A stretch of 6,156 nucleotides of DNA from JBHHYR01 sp046757585. GTDB taxonomy: Bacteria; Desulfobacterota; Binatia; HRBIN30. The stretch is from the NCBI GenBank assembly GCA_046757585.1, contig JBHHYR010000228.1:1-6156 (forward strand), read 5' to 3'. Positions within the stretch are counted from its first letter, which is position 1, and each line of letters starts with the position of its first letter. This document shows positions 1 to 6,156 of this stretch, one piece after another. The notes under the pieces were generated by a model that saw only the letters and a program-made list of their open reading frames with translations, ran no database searches and had not been told where the DNA came from. Made by a program: the position numbers and the translations under genes.

Positions 1-625
1 GGAAGGCGGCTGCGACCTGGTGCTGGTGAACCGCATCTTCGATGCGACCGGCGAAAACGAGACGTAACGGTCCGCCCACCGGGTGGCGGACCTTGGGAGG
101 AATGGGTATGCCAAATGGCAGGTGGACGATCGAGTCACGGCGCTGAGGTATGCGCTGTTGCAGCTTCTCATACATGGTGCGGCTGTAGGCGATGAACACA
201 TCGATGACCTGTTCATGCCTCGCCGCGAGGTCGTAGTAGTAGTCGTGGTCCCCGTGCAGGATTTGGATCACGGTGCGCCCTGGGTCGTGACAACATAGCA
301 TCGCCAGCTCGATGAGGTCGTTCGTGACCAGCACCCCTGGGCCCGTCGGGATCGCGGCGGCGAGGCGCCGGAGCACAGTATGCAGATTCTCCAGCGGCAG
401 TGTGTATTCCACCCTCGCCTGCCGATCGGCCATCAGGTTCTCGCCGAACGGTGTGTCCCGGCTGAGACGATTGTGCGTCAGCACGGCGTAATGGAAGAAG
501 CCGTCCGGCCGCCGGTACGCCAGGAGATTAGCCACGATATTCGTCATGCCTCCCATCTTGTCGGGTAAGACGTAGACGACGCTCGGGGCCGTATGGTCCC
601 TTGCTTTCGCCTCTCGTACGCTCAC
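1..625 (-). CDS. Glycosyltransferase (GT4-like), N-terminal half; 3' end outside window
   Basis: The frame is open from the GTG at 625 to the left edge (208 codons). The start overlaps the FkbM stop as GTGA, with a GGAG three bases upstream of the GTG. The product looks like a GT-B glycosyltransferase: first strand SVVYVLPDKMGGMTNIVANLL (15-35) with the Gly-Gly acceptor loop, ILHGDHDYYYDLA (122-134), VDVFIAYS-like DVFIAYSR (142-149), HLPFGIPIP (168-176) and LRLVFAGRIEDA (187-198), the start of the C-terminal donor domain. Family members normally continue with a QKG(V)-like segment; here residues 199-208 (VHQHQVAAAF) do not, and the same bases read better on the opposite strand (see 2-67). The C-terminal half may therefore be absent at this locus or lost to a junction. 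Substrates cannot be inferred; by context it extends the exported glycan. Confidence 0.8.
   Translation of the reverse strand, partial: MSVREAKARDHTAPSVVYVLPDKMGGMTNIVANLLAYRRPDGFFHYAVLTHNRLSRDTPFGENLMADRQARVEYTLPLENLHTVLRRLAAAIPTGPGVLVTNDLIELAMLCCHDPGRTVIQILHGDHDYYYDLAARHEQVIDVFIAYSRTMYEKLQQRIPQRRDSIVHLPFGIPIPPKVRHPVGGPLRLVFAGRIEDAVHQHQVAAAF
2..67 (+). CDS. Possible C-terminal end of an unidentified protein, plus strand (partial)
   Basis: From base 2 the plus strand reads EGGCDLVLVNRIFDATGENE plus a Thr, then TAA at 65-67. The codons up to the Gly at 50-52 nearly all end in G or C, as expected for coding DNA here, and the DLVLVNRIFD stretch looks like a real strand-loop segment. The opposite frame (the glycosyltransferase end) has poorer codon use and loses family similarity in the same stretch. 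Only 21 codons are visible, so this is tentative. It could be the truncated tail of a convergent gene, one side of a chimeric junction, or chance. Confidence 0.35.
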   Translation, partial: EGGCDLVLVNRIFDATGENET

Positions 626-1467
626 GGTCTCCACGCCCGGACCAACAGCGCCCAGCAAAGTGCACGACCGTGAAACGGTGTGTCTGGGCCAGCAACAGGT
701 TGCCGCCAGGGTAAGGGGCACAGGTCGTCGAGCGCGTAAGCGAACCCCGCCTGCTCGATGAGTTGCAGAATCGATGGGCCGTTCCGGCGATTCGGGTCGA
801 ACTCGTGCACATCGATGAACATCGCCCTGACGTCGCCCAGCACGTCGGCGCAATCGGCCAGCACGGCGCGCTCGGCCCCTTCAATGTCAAGCTTGACTAG
901 GTCGATCGGCTCGCGTTGCAAGAGGTCACGCAGCCGAACGCAGGGCACGTTCCGTGTCGCTCCGTGCAGATCGCCAGCAAGCGCATCTATCGTGCCCGAA
1001 TCAGCACCCTCGCAGCAAAAGTCGATTGTACCGTTGTCCGTCCACACCGCTGCCTGCAGTGCTTCTGCGCCAGCGACACCGTTGTCGCGCAGGTTCCCTT
1101 CCAGAAGGGCGTGGAGCGCAGGATCCGCTTCATACGCCGTGATCCGAGCTTGCGGGTACAGCCGCTTGAAGTAGAGCGTCGCCAATCCGATGTTGGCGCC
1201 GCAGTCCACGATCCGCGGCGCCGGATGCCGCGCTTCGAAGCGGAGCGATTGCTTCACGAATAGATCCTTCCATTGTGGGCAGAGGGTCAGAAGATCCGCA
1301 TAGCGTAGCTCGTAGTCCATCAGCCGGATCCGGCCGGGGGTGAACCTGGGTGTCCGGGTCGCGCGGCGACAGGCGTAGCGCCACGCGGATATCTCTGCGC
1401 TTGGGAAGAAGCGGCGTTTCGCTACGCCCGCCGCCCGCCGAAATGGTTGGAGGCCGGCTCTTATCAT
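622..1467 (-). CDS. FkbM-type SAM-dependent methyltransferase
   Basis: Predicted O-methyltransferase of the FkbM family, often found in O-antigen and exopolysaccharide clusters, where it methylates sugar hydroxyls. The ATG at 1467 gives 281 residues. The frame is open to 1584, but that would overlap the mutase gene by 74 bases and its first 39 residues look like antisense of that gene, so 1467 is preferred; no strong ribosome binding site is seen. Motifs: SAM-binding motif I IVDCGANIGLATLYF (86-100), acidic ribose-binding YEADP (112-116), IDLVKLDIEGAE (188-199), the FkbM hallmark, and MFIDVHEF further on. The N-terminal 50 residues are Arg-rich and carry no recognisable domain. A gap of about 43 nt separates it from the mutase stop, the only non-overlapping junction in the operon. 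Its stop overlaps the next GTG (GTGA, 622-625). Target sugar unknown. Confidence 0.88.
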   Translation of the reverse strand: MIRAGLQPFRRAAGVAKRRFFPSAEISAWRYACRRATRTPRFTPGRIRLMDYELRYADLLTLCPQWKDLFVKQSLRFEARHPAPRIVDCGANIGLATLYFKRLYPQARITAYEADPALHALLEGNLRDNGVAGAEALQAAVWTDNGTIDFCCEGADSGTIDALAGDLHGATRNVPCVRLRDLLQREPIDLVKLDIEGAERAVLADCADVLGDVRAMFIDVHEFDPNRRNGPSILQLIEQAGFAYALDDLCPLPWRQPVAGPDTPFHGRALCWALLVRAWRP

Positions 1468-1510
1468 GATGACATGGTTCGGACGGCTGAAAGGCCCACT
1501 GCCAGCAGAC

Positions 1511-2929
1511 TCAACGCACCGCCGCGTCGCCGCTCCGTCGCCCATTGACCATCTCCGGGTGGCAAAAAGTCTCCTCGAGCCCACCCGTCAACCAGTGATC
1601 CACGAGTTCAACACCTTGGCTGAAAGAATGGTCCTGGTTCGACACCTCGTACTTCCAAGCACCGAAGCGCCCCCGGCTCCAGACTCCCCGGGCCTGCAAC
1701 GCAGGGAGAATCACTTCGAGCGCTCGATCTCGGTGCAGCGACGGCGTTGGATAGCCGTGCTCGAGCCGCCGATGCCATACGTGATGTACCGCGTCTCGAC
1801 TCGGGATCAGGCAGGTCGCCAGCATTCCCTGGATGGTGTTCTCTACGACCGAGCTCGCATGGACAGGACGGACCGGCGATTCCGACACCTCGGCTATCAG
1901 CGACCAGTACCGGTTAAAATCGGGCACGTTGTTGGGGGAGTAATGCGAGAAAACCGTTACGCGGTAGAATGGGCAGTCGCTCTCAGGAAAGTACATCCAA
2001 CACTTACCCTCTAGGTGCGGGCCCGGCTGGCCCCGCAGGGCGACACCGATGATGTGCGTCGATGAGTACAGGAGGTCAGTGAGAGCTGGGCCCAGTCGCG
2101 GAGCGAGGTCACTGAGACGGATAAGGTCATCAAGGGGAATGGTGCTGAGCATCCGCTGGTAGCGGATTGAGCGCTCGTTGGCGAAGTACGCCATCCGCCT
2201 CGATGTGTCGAGGCGTCCCAATCGGTGCCGCATGCGGAGGCGTTCGGGATGCGACTGCCCGAGGCGCTCCGCAAGGGCACGCCACGTTGCTCCGGTCCCG
2301 CCGCGCACCGGGAACCGAAACCGATTATTCGGTCCCCAAGACACGTCGTCACGTTGGTGACGGATGTTGTCGAGCACCCGCGCGAGATCAACGCTGGCAA
2401 CGCGGTCACCGACCCAACTCCAACTCAACTCCTCCAGCGGGTACGCCCAGACCTTCAGATTGTAGGGTCGCAAGAAGATGCTGCCGATGCCCGCTCCCAG
2501 AGTGGCATCGATCCAGCTGCCAAAGTTCGGTGCCACCTTGCGGCAGCCGTTGTTCGTCACCTGCATCAGGCCGCGGAGGCACTCATCGCGCTCGGCAGCT
2601 GGCAAGCGGTGCAGGTTGAGCTGAAACGGATAGGGCACGAAGGTGTTGCGGATCCACACCCATGACTGCCGTTCGTGGTATAGCCAGCCGCCTGGACCGA
2701 GCAGTTCGTCCATCAGTTCATCGAAGCACGCATAGTGGCTGAACTGCACGTGCCCGCCCAGATCCCAGGTGAACCCGTGCTCGTCCGTGACTGAACTAGC
2801 CAGCCCTCCCGCTGTGGCTTCCGCCTCGCAAAGATACCAATCCTCGCAGCCGAGTTGGGCCAGACGCCACGCTGCCCCCAGGCCAGTCGGTCCCGCCCCT
2901 ACGATCAGGGTTTCAACGTCGTCCGTCAC
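1511..2929 (-). CDS. FAD flavoprotein, UDP-galactopyranose mutase of the eukaryotic type (UDP-Galf synthesis)
   Basis: Predicted to interconvert UDP-galactopyranose and UDP-galactofuranose using reduced FAD; cytoplasmic. It has 472 residues from the GTG at 2929, which overlaps the upstream stop (GTGA); an upstream extension to 3025 would run into the glycosyltransferase. Motifs: FAD-binding LIVGAGPTGLGAAW (8-21), GGLASS (41-46), GGHVQFSHY (58-66), VPYPFQLN (98-105), RPYNLKVWAYP (154-164), GPNNRFRFP (199-207), KCWMYFPESDCPFYR (309-323), HGYPTP (391-396) and GRFGAWKYEVSNQDHSF (420-436). From memory of the Aspergillus fumigatus enzyme, the substrate residues have counterparts here: R182 as R176, W315 as W311, Y317 as Y313, R327 as R323, R447 as R421, Y453 as Y427 and N457 as N431. 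Automated annotation might call it protoporphyrinogen or amine oxidase. Substrate specificity is inferred. Confidence 0.85.
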   Translation of the reverse strand: MTDDVETLIVGAGPTGLGAAWRLAQLGCEDWYLCEAEATAGGLASSVTDEHGFTWDLGGHVQFSHYACFDELMDELLGPGGWLYHERQSWVWIRNTFVPYPFQLNLHRLPAAERDECLRGLMQVTNNGCRKVAPNFGSWIDATLGAGIGSIFLRPYNLKVWAYPLEELSWSWVGDRVASVDLARVLDNIRHQRDDVSWGPNNRFRFPVRGGTGATWRALAERLGQSHPERLRMRHRLGRLDTSRRMAYFANERSIRYQRMLSTIPLDDLIRLSDLAPRLGPALTDLLYSSTHIIGVALRGQPGPHLEGKCWMYFPESDCPFYRVTVFSHYSPNNVPDFNRYWSLIAEVSESPVRPVHASSVVENTIQGMLATCLIPSRDAVHHVWHRRLEHGYPTPSLHRDRALEVILPALQARGVWSRGRFGAWKYEVSNQDHSFSQGVELVDHWLTGGLEETFCHPEMVNGRRSGDAAVR

Positions 2930-3312
2930 GCGGCACCACTGCGCCGCATGCTGGCGCTGGCCTCGTCGTACAGCCGGCTGTGCCTTTCCCAGAAGTGTCC
3001 GGGTGTCAGGTACGTTTCGTAGCACCCTCTGGAAGCGCGAGCCAACGCCCGCCGTCGCTGTGCAGGCAGCGAGAACATGTCGCGTAGACCGGCGGCAACG
3101 GTGTGCGGTTCGATATCAGGCAGCATGAGGCATCCCGCTCCCAGCTCATGGAACCTCTTGTTGCCGCCTACTGCGTGCAGCAGCAGCGGCTTGCCCGCCT
3201 GGGTCGCTTCAATGGTCGAGAGGTCGAGCAAACTGAAGCGATTCACATTGACGACAAAGTCCACTGCGCGTAGGAGTCCAGCCACGTCGGCGACCCGACC
3301 CAGCGCCCGCAC
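2926..3312 (-). CDS. Glycosyltransferase (GT4-like), C-terminal part of the same frameshifted gene
   Basis: This 128-codon stretch carries the donor-binding end of the glycosyltransferase that starts at 4196. It begins with ALGRVADVAGLLRAVDFVV (from residue 3), the usual helix and strand after the 'GAGP' loop. It then has LLDLSTIEATQAGKPLLL (28-45) and HAVGGN (46-51), matching the acidic EX7E-like region and nucleotide-binding loop of GT4 C-terminal domains. The GTG at 3312 is only the first start-like codon in this frame. It is not a natural start, because the first Rossmann domain would be missing; the conserved frame continues upstream and joins the other fragment near 3324-3329. The stop TGA (2928-2926) overlaps the GTG start of the mutase-like gene (GTGA), so the 3' end of the gene keeps normal operon architecture. 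That argues for a recent mutation or a sequencing error rather than long decay. Confidence 0.8.
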   Translation of the reverse strand: MRALGRVADVAGLLRAVDFVVNVNRFSLLDLSTIEATQAGKPLLLHAVGGNKRFHELGAGCLMLPDIEPHTVAAGLRDMFSLPAQRRRALARASRGCYETYLTPGHFWERHSRLYDEASASMRRSGAA

Positions 3313-4196
3313 TCGACGGACGGCCCCGCGCCGGCAACCACCCCGGGCAGCCGTCGCCGGCCCGGCAGCAGAGCCAGCGTGCGGAGCAGAATATCGAAGC
3401 CGCGATACGGCTGCGTATTGCCCAGATAGAGACCAACGGGCTCGTTCACCGGGAGATGCCAGTGACGGCGCAACCTCACCGGGCTCGCGGCCGGATCCTT
3501 TGCGGGCGGCGCGGCCGCACCGGTTAAGAGGTAAGTTCCTTTGGATAGCACTGCTGCGAACCGCGGCTCCGCACGAACCAGTTCATCCGCGGCGTTCTGG
3601 CAAGGAAGAATGATGCGGTCAACCCGGGCGCATATATCCAACTCCCGATCGATCCAGGTCTGCACATCCGGGAGCTTGAGGATCTCACGCCAATCCCATT
3701 CGGGAACCCCCCAGCTCCAAGCAAAGTAGAGAGCCTGAGGCATCGGACTGTGAATCATCAGCCAAACTTGCTGGCGTGGGGTGCGACACTTGAGAACGCG
3801 TTCGGCACAGAACATCTCGTGCGTGAACAGCACGTCTGCCGGGCCGCTCTCCAAGCCCAGTTTTATGCTGTCGCCGGCATCGGCGATGGTCGCCGCAGCA
3901 ACCCGCAGCATTCTGCGGTGCATGACACCGCCGAGTTTCCTGATTTCCACCTCACTCGGCCGATAGAAATGGGGAGCACCGTACAGGGTTCGCCGCAACC
4001 GGCGCAGCCGCGTCTCGACCCACTTCAGTCGCCTGCCCTGCGGTCTCTCTGGAACGGACACGCCTGGCGCGGGCGGCGGAAACAGGACCTGATGCCCATC
4101 GAGGCCGCAACCGATCGAGGCCTGCCGCAGTTCAGCAAGATACCCGGCTGGTCCCCCGAGGCGCGCGGGCGGGGGGCCGATGTGAACGATTTTCAT
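3243..4196 (-). CDS. Glycosyltransferase (GT4-like), N-terminal part of a frameshifted gene
   Basis: N-terminal portion of a GT-B fold glycosyltransferase that would transfer a nucleotide-sugar donor to a growing glycan. The ATG at 4196 overlaps the methyltransferase stop (ATGA) and opens with MKIVHIGPPPARLGGPAGYL, a typical first Rossmann strand with a glycine-rich acceptor loop. The frame is open upstream to 4259, but that extension lies inside the methyltransferase gene. The C-terminal domain begins around residues 255-268 (GLYLGN...YRGFD). From about residue 292 (position 3324) the sequence stops looking like a glycosyltransferase and reads a short non-homologous tail to the TGA at 3243. 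The missing C-terminal part lies in another frame at 3312-2926. Read as one gene with a single-base correction, it would span 4196-2926 and about 423 residues, a normal GT4 length. As sequenced, this product lacks most of the donor-binding half and would be inactive. Confidence 0.85.
   Translation of the reverse strand: MKIVHIGPPPARLGGPAGYLAELRQASIGCGLDGHQVLFPPPAPGVSVPERPQGRRLKWVETRLRRLRRTLYGAPHFYRPSEVEIRKLGGVMHRRMLRVAAATIADAGDSIKLGLESGPADVLFTHEMFCAERVLKCRTPRQQVWLMIHSPMPQALYFAWSWGVPEWDWREILKLPDVQTWIDRELDICARVDRIILPCQNAADELVRAEPRFAAVLSKGTYLLTGAAAPPAKDPAASPVRLRRHWHLPVNEPVGLYLGNTQPYRGFDILLRTLALLPGRRRLPGVVAGAGPSVECGRWVGSPTWLDSYAQWTLSSM
3312..3329 (-). other. Frameshift site in the glycosyltransferase gene
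   Basis: On the minus strand the upstream frame reads VVAGAG and then loses family similarity, while the -1 frame picks up VRRVRALGRVADV. The switch falls around the run of four G (C on plus) at 3324-3327. Adding one base there would give a continuous GAGAVRRVRALGRV. No classic slippery heptamer with a downstream pseudoknot is evident, so a one-base deletion, or an undercalled homopolymer in the assembly, is the simplest explanation. Confidence 0.7.
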
Positions 4197-4921
4197 TTCC
4201 GGTGGAGGATAAACGAGTTGCAGAACGTCCCAAATGAGCGGTAGTGCACGGCCTCCCACTCGGGATGCACCTGCAAGAATTCGCGAAAGGCCGCTGCTTC
4301 TCCCCTGTTGGGGTTGCCTTTGTAATGGAACCAGTCGTCGAAGAGAACCAGTGATCCGTCTTGGAGTGCAGGCGCGATCCCCTGGAGCACGTCGCGCGTC
4401 GACTCGTACAAGTCACAATCGACGTGCAGCAACGCTACGGCTGGGTACTTCGCCGGCACCAGACACGGCAGGGTGGCGTGGAACGGTCCGACCTCGATCA
4501 ACGGCGCTGGCAGCTGGCACGCTTTGAAGAGGTCAATGGTCACTTGCGGCATGACCGGCCCATTGATCTCCAGCAGGGGGTGCCATGCATGATTGGTCCG
4601 ACAATCGCCCGGGCGCCAGCGCGGGTGCTTCTCCTCCGAAATCGGGAGGCCCTCGAACGAATCAAACCCAATGATGCGACGTGTCATCCCTTTGTTGTCA
4701 AAGGAGTATGCCTTGGCCAACAACGCCAGGCTGCATCCTGCGAAGACACCAAACTCCATGATGTCACCGGGTACGGACTCATAGTTCACATAATCGACTG
4801 CGTGGAGGAACGTGCTCCAGCGCTGGTCGTGCTTGATCAGCTGCTCAATCACGCTCGAATCCGGTGGTCCGAGGACGATATCCCGGGCAACTCGAAGGGC
4901 ATGTCGCAGGTGCTTGCGCAT
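4193..4921 (-). CDS. TylF/macrocin-type O-methyltransferase
   Basis: Predicted SAM-dependent, metal-dependent O-methyltransferase of the TylF family, which methylates sugar hydroxyls; here it probably acts on the exported glycan in the cytoplasm. The protein has 242 residues, near the family's usual length. Visible motifs: SAM-binding motif I DIMEFGVFAGCSL (53-65), acidic strand IGFDSFEGLP (84-93), HVDCDLYEST (166-175) and FDDW (194-197); the acidic residues of the last two match the metal and catalytic sites of the family. The frame is open upstream to 5014, but the ATG at 4921 is the likely start because it overlaps the upstream stop as TGATG, whereas a 5014 start would overlap the ATPase gene by 94 bases. 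No strong Shine-Dalgarno precedes it, so translational coupling is likely. Its stop overlaps the next gene's ATG (ATGA, 4193-4196). The exact acceptor sugar and position cannot be read from sequence. Confidence 0.88.
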   Translation of the reverse strand: MRKHLRHALRVARDIVLGPPDSSVIEQLIKHDQRWSTFLHAVDYVNYESVPGDIMEFGVFAGCSLALLAKAYSFDNKGMTRRIIGFDSFEGLPISEEKHPRWRPGDCRTNHAWHPLLEINGPVMPQVTIDLFKACQLPAPLIEVGPFHATLPCLVPAKYPAVALLHVDCDLYESTRDVLQGIAPALQDGSLVLFDDWFHYKGNPNRGEAAAFREFLQVHPEWEAVHYRSFGTFCNSFILHRK

Positions 4922-6156
4922 CAGGACGGATTGGGTGCCCCGAGGTTTTGGCGTTCCCGCCGCGCTTTCTCGTTCAACGGAGCTGGGGGCGATGATTCGA
5001 TCGACCAACCGCATTGAACGTGCACGAAGCCTTTACGCTGTTGACCCTCTTGATACAGCAACGACGCTCCCGGGAGGACCGAAAATGATAGGGCAGGCTC
5101 GCGCAAGTCGAAGATTTCGCCGTGACTCCAAATGCAGACGGCGAGGTGGAAGTCCCCGGCCAGCAACACGTTTCCGGGCAGGCTCACCCGGGCTTCGTAT
5201 TCCCCCGCTGCCACCGGGACCGCAACTTCGGCGTCACGCGCGCCGCTGGTAAAAAGCGGGAGGCCTTCCGGTGATAGAAACCCAACGCCAATCCGTATGC
5301 CAGGTGTATGTTCCGGAAGCACATATCTGATGTGAATGGCGAAAGGCTCCGTGGTCAGGGGCCTGTTTAGCGGGGCGCCGTACACATCCCGTACGTCAAC
5401 GGCTAGCACTTGTGGTTTGCCGCTGCGGCTGCCGGCAATAAACGTCGACCGCTGCTCGCCCCCGAGATAGGTGGCCGCAATCGTGCGCGGGGCACCGGAT
5501 GCAACCACGGCCCCCTTGTCCATCAGGAGTGCGGATGTGCAGAGCCGCTGCATCGCAGCCATGTTGTGACTCACGAACAGCACTGTCCGTCCGCCTTTGG
5601 CCACGTCACTCATCTTGCCAATGCACTTGTTCTGGAACTGGGCGTCGCCAACAGCCAGCACCTCGTCAACGAGAAGGATCTCCGGGTCCAAATGCGCCGC
5701 GACGCCGAAGGCGAGCCGCACGTACATGCCGCTCGAGTAGTGCTTGACGGGCGTGTCGATGAACTGCTCGATCTCGGCAAAGGCAACAATTTCGTCGAAC
5801 TTCCGATCGATCTCTGCCTTCTTCATCCCGAGAATCGCACCGTTCAGGTAGATGTTTTCCCGTCCCGTGAGCTCCGCATGAAAACCGGTCCCAACCTCGA
5901 GCAGCGAGCCCACTCGCCCATGGATCTCTACACGACCTTCGGTGGGTTCCGTGATGCGAGACAAGATCTTCAGGAGGGTAGACTTGCCCGCCCCGTTGCG
6001 CCCAATGATGCCGACCACTTCCCCACGCTGCACCTCAAAGGACACATGCCGCAGAGCCCAGAGATCTTGCGATTTCGAATTTCGAATTGCGGATTTCGAA
6101 TTTGTAAGAAAGCGACACGGGGCGGTGAAGGTGTCGACGAGGGACTCGCGTAGGGT
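4921..6156 (-). CDS. ABC polysaccharide exporter ATP-binding protein, Wzt-like (5' end outside window)
   Basis: ATPase subunit of an ABC-2 type exporter that moves a lipid-linked glycan across the inner membrane. The reading frame is open to the right edge, giving 411 visible residues. An internal GTG at 6045 is not the start, because the upstream residues (TLRESLVDTF, then LWALRHVSFEV) are typical of this family's N-terminus. Visible motifs: Walker A GRNGAGKST (52-60), Q-loop region LLEVGTGF (85-92), signature YSSGMYVRLAF (140-150), Walker B ILLVDE (160-165) and H-loop SHN (196-198). After about residue 235 comes a beta-rich C-terminal domain (to about 385) of the Wzt_C kind. In characterised O-antigen systems that domain recognises the modified end of the glycan. 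The linker before the ATPase core carries a repeat-derived stretch (see the repeat at 6070-6104). The stop overlaps the next gene's ATG as TGATG. The permease partner is not in the window and is probably upstream. Confidence 0.95.
   Translation of the reverse strand, partial: TLRESLVDTFTAPCRFLTNSKSAIRNSKSQDLWALRHVSFEVQRGEVVGIIGRNGAGKSTLLKILSRITEPTEGRVEIHGRVGSLLEVGTGFHAELTGRENIYLNGAILGMKKAEIDRKFDEIVAFAEIEQFIDTPVKHYSSGMYVRLAFGVAAHLDPEILLVDEVLAVGDAQFQNKCIGKMSDVAKGGRTVLFVSHNMAAMQRLCTSALLMDKGAVVASGAPRTIAATYLGGEQRSTFIAGSRSGKPQVLAVDVRDVYGAPLNRPLTTEPFAIHIRYVLPEHTPGIRIGVGFLSPEGLPLFTSGARDAEVAVPVAAGEYEARVSLPGNVLLAGDFHLAVCIWSHGEIFDLREPALSFSVLPGASLLYQEGQQRKGFVHVQCGWSIESSPPAPLNEKARRERQNLGAPNPS
6070..6104. 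repeat. AT-rich short direct repeat with TTCGAA cores, inside the ABC ATPase gene
   Basis: The 12-mer GATTTCGAATTT occurs at 6071-6082 and again at 6092-6103, a period of 21 bases. A third TTCGAA core lies between them at 6081-6086, and each TTCGAA is itself a palindrome. The stretch is strikingly AT-rich against GC-rich surroundings. It is translated in frame on the minus strand as NSKSAIR followed by NSKS, in the variable linker between the conserved N-terminal segment of the ATPase and its nucleotide-binding core. I recall similar NSKSEIRNSKS-like translations of dispersed intergenic repeats in uncultured bacterial genomes, but I cannot search for copies here. Confidence 0.7.

Noticed and set aside
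69..92. Perfect 8-bp inverted repeat (GGTCCGCC / GGCGGACC) just after the plus-strand TAA, resembling a terminator
   Set aside because: No T-run follows on either strand, and the stretch encodes conserved-looking glycosyltransferase residues (VRHPVGGPL) on the minus strand.
231..250. GTAGTAGTAGTCGTGGTC simple-sequence run
   Set aside because: It encodes the DHDYYYDL motif of the minus-strand glycosyltransferase; the apparent repeat comes from three Tyr codons.
528..890. 120-codon minus-strand frame overlapping the FkbM gene
   Set aside because: It is out of frame with both the FkbM enzyme and the following glycosyltransferase; its Ser/Arg-rich content is typical of a shifted frame.
1468..1510. 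Short gap between mutase and FkbM genes, checked for a promoter or terminator
   Set aside because: No -35/-10 pair, strong hairpin or T-run could be recognised.
1466..2014. 182-codon plus-strand frame across the mutase/FkbM junction
   Set aside because: It is antisense to the conserved mutase C-terminus and has no recognisable features.
4361..5017. 218-codon open frame on the plus strand
   Set aside because: It is antisense to the TylF methyltransferase, whose motifs are unmistakable; long antisense frames are common in GC-rich genes.
5410..6153. 247-codon open frame on the plus strand
   Set aside because: It is antisense to the clearly conserved ABC ATPase, and its translation shows no domain-like pattern.

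Overview
The window is the interior of a glycan biosynthesis and export operon that runs right to left on the minus strand. The sequence is GC-rich, with AT-rich exceptions such as the short repeat near 6070-6104. The ABC ATPase with a Wzt-type C-terminal domain points to a Gram-negative-type bacterium that exports an O-antigen- or capsule-like polysaccharide by the ABC route. I cannot name the organism; the tight packing and GC content fit an uncultured environmental bacterium.

Layout in transcription order, from the right edge: (1) 6156-4921, ABC polysaccharide exporter ATPase (Wzt-like), its first residues outside the window; (2) 4921-4193, TylF-type O-methyltransferase; (3) 4196-2926, a family-4-like glycosyltransferase split by a -1 frameshift near 3324-3329 into an N-terminal part (4196-3243) and a C-terminal part (3312-2926); (4) 2929-1511, an FAD flavoprotein that closely resembles the eukaryotic type of UDP-galactopyranose mutase; (5) 1467-622, FkbM-type methyltransferase; (6) 625 to the left edge, the N-terminal half of another GT4-like glycosyltransferase. 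The first 67 bases also read, on the plus strand, as the end of an unrelated protein. This clashes with the glycosyltransferase and may mark a rearrangement or assembly junction.

Four of the five gene junctions are overlaps: TGATG at 4919-4923, ATGA at 4193-4196, GTGA at 2926-2929 and GTGA at 622-625. The fifth has a gap of about 43 nt. This implies one polycistronic, translationally coupled unit. No promoter or terminator is visible, so transcription must begin right of the window.

Inferred joint role: the mutase would supply UDP-galactofuranose, the two glycosyltransferases would build a chain containing it, the two methyltransferases would decorate or cap the glycan, and the ATPase with its permease (not in the window) would export it. 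The most interesting gene is the eukaryotic-type mutase. The most important caveats are the broken glycosyltransferase and the doubtful left edge.
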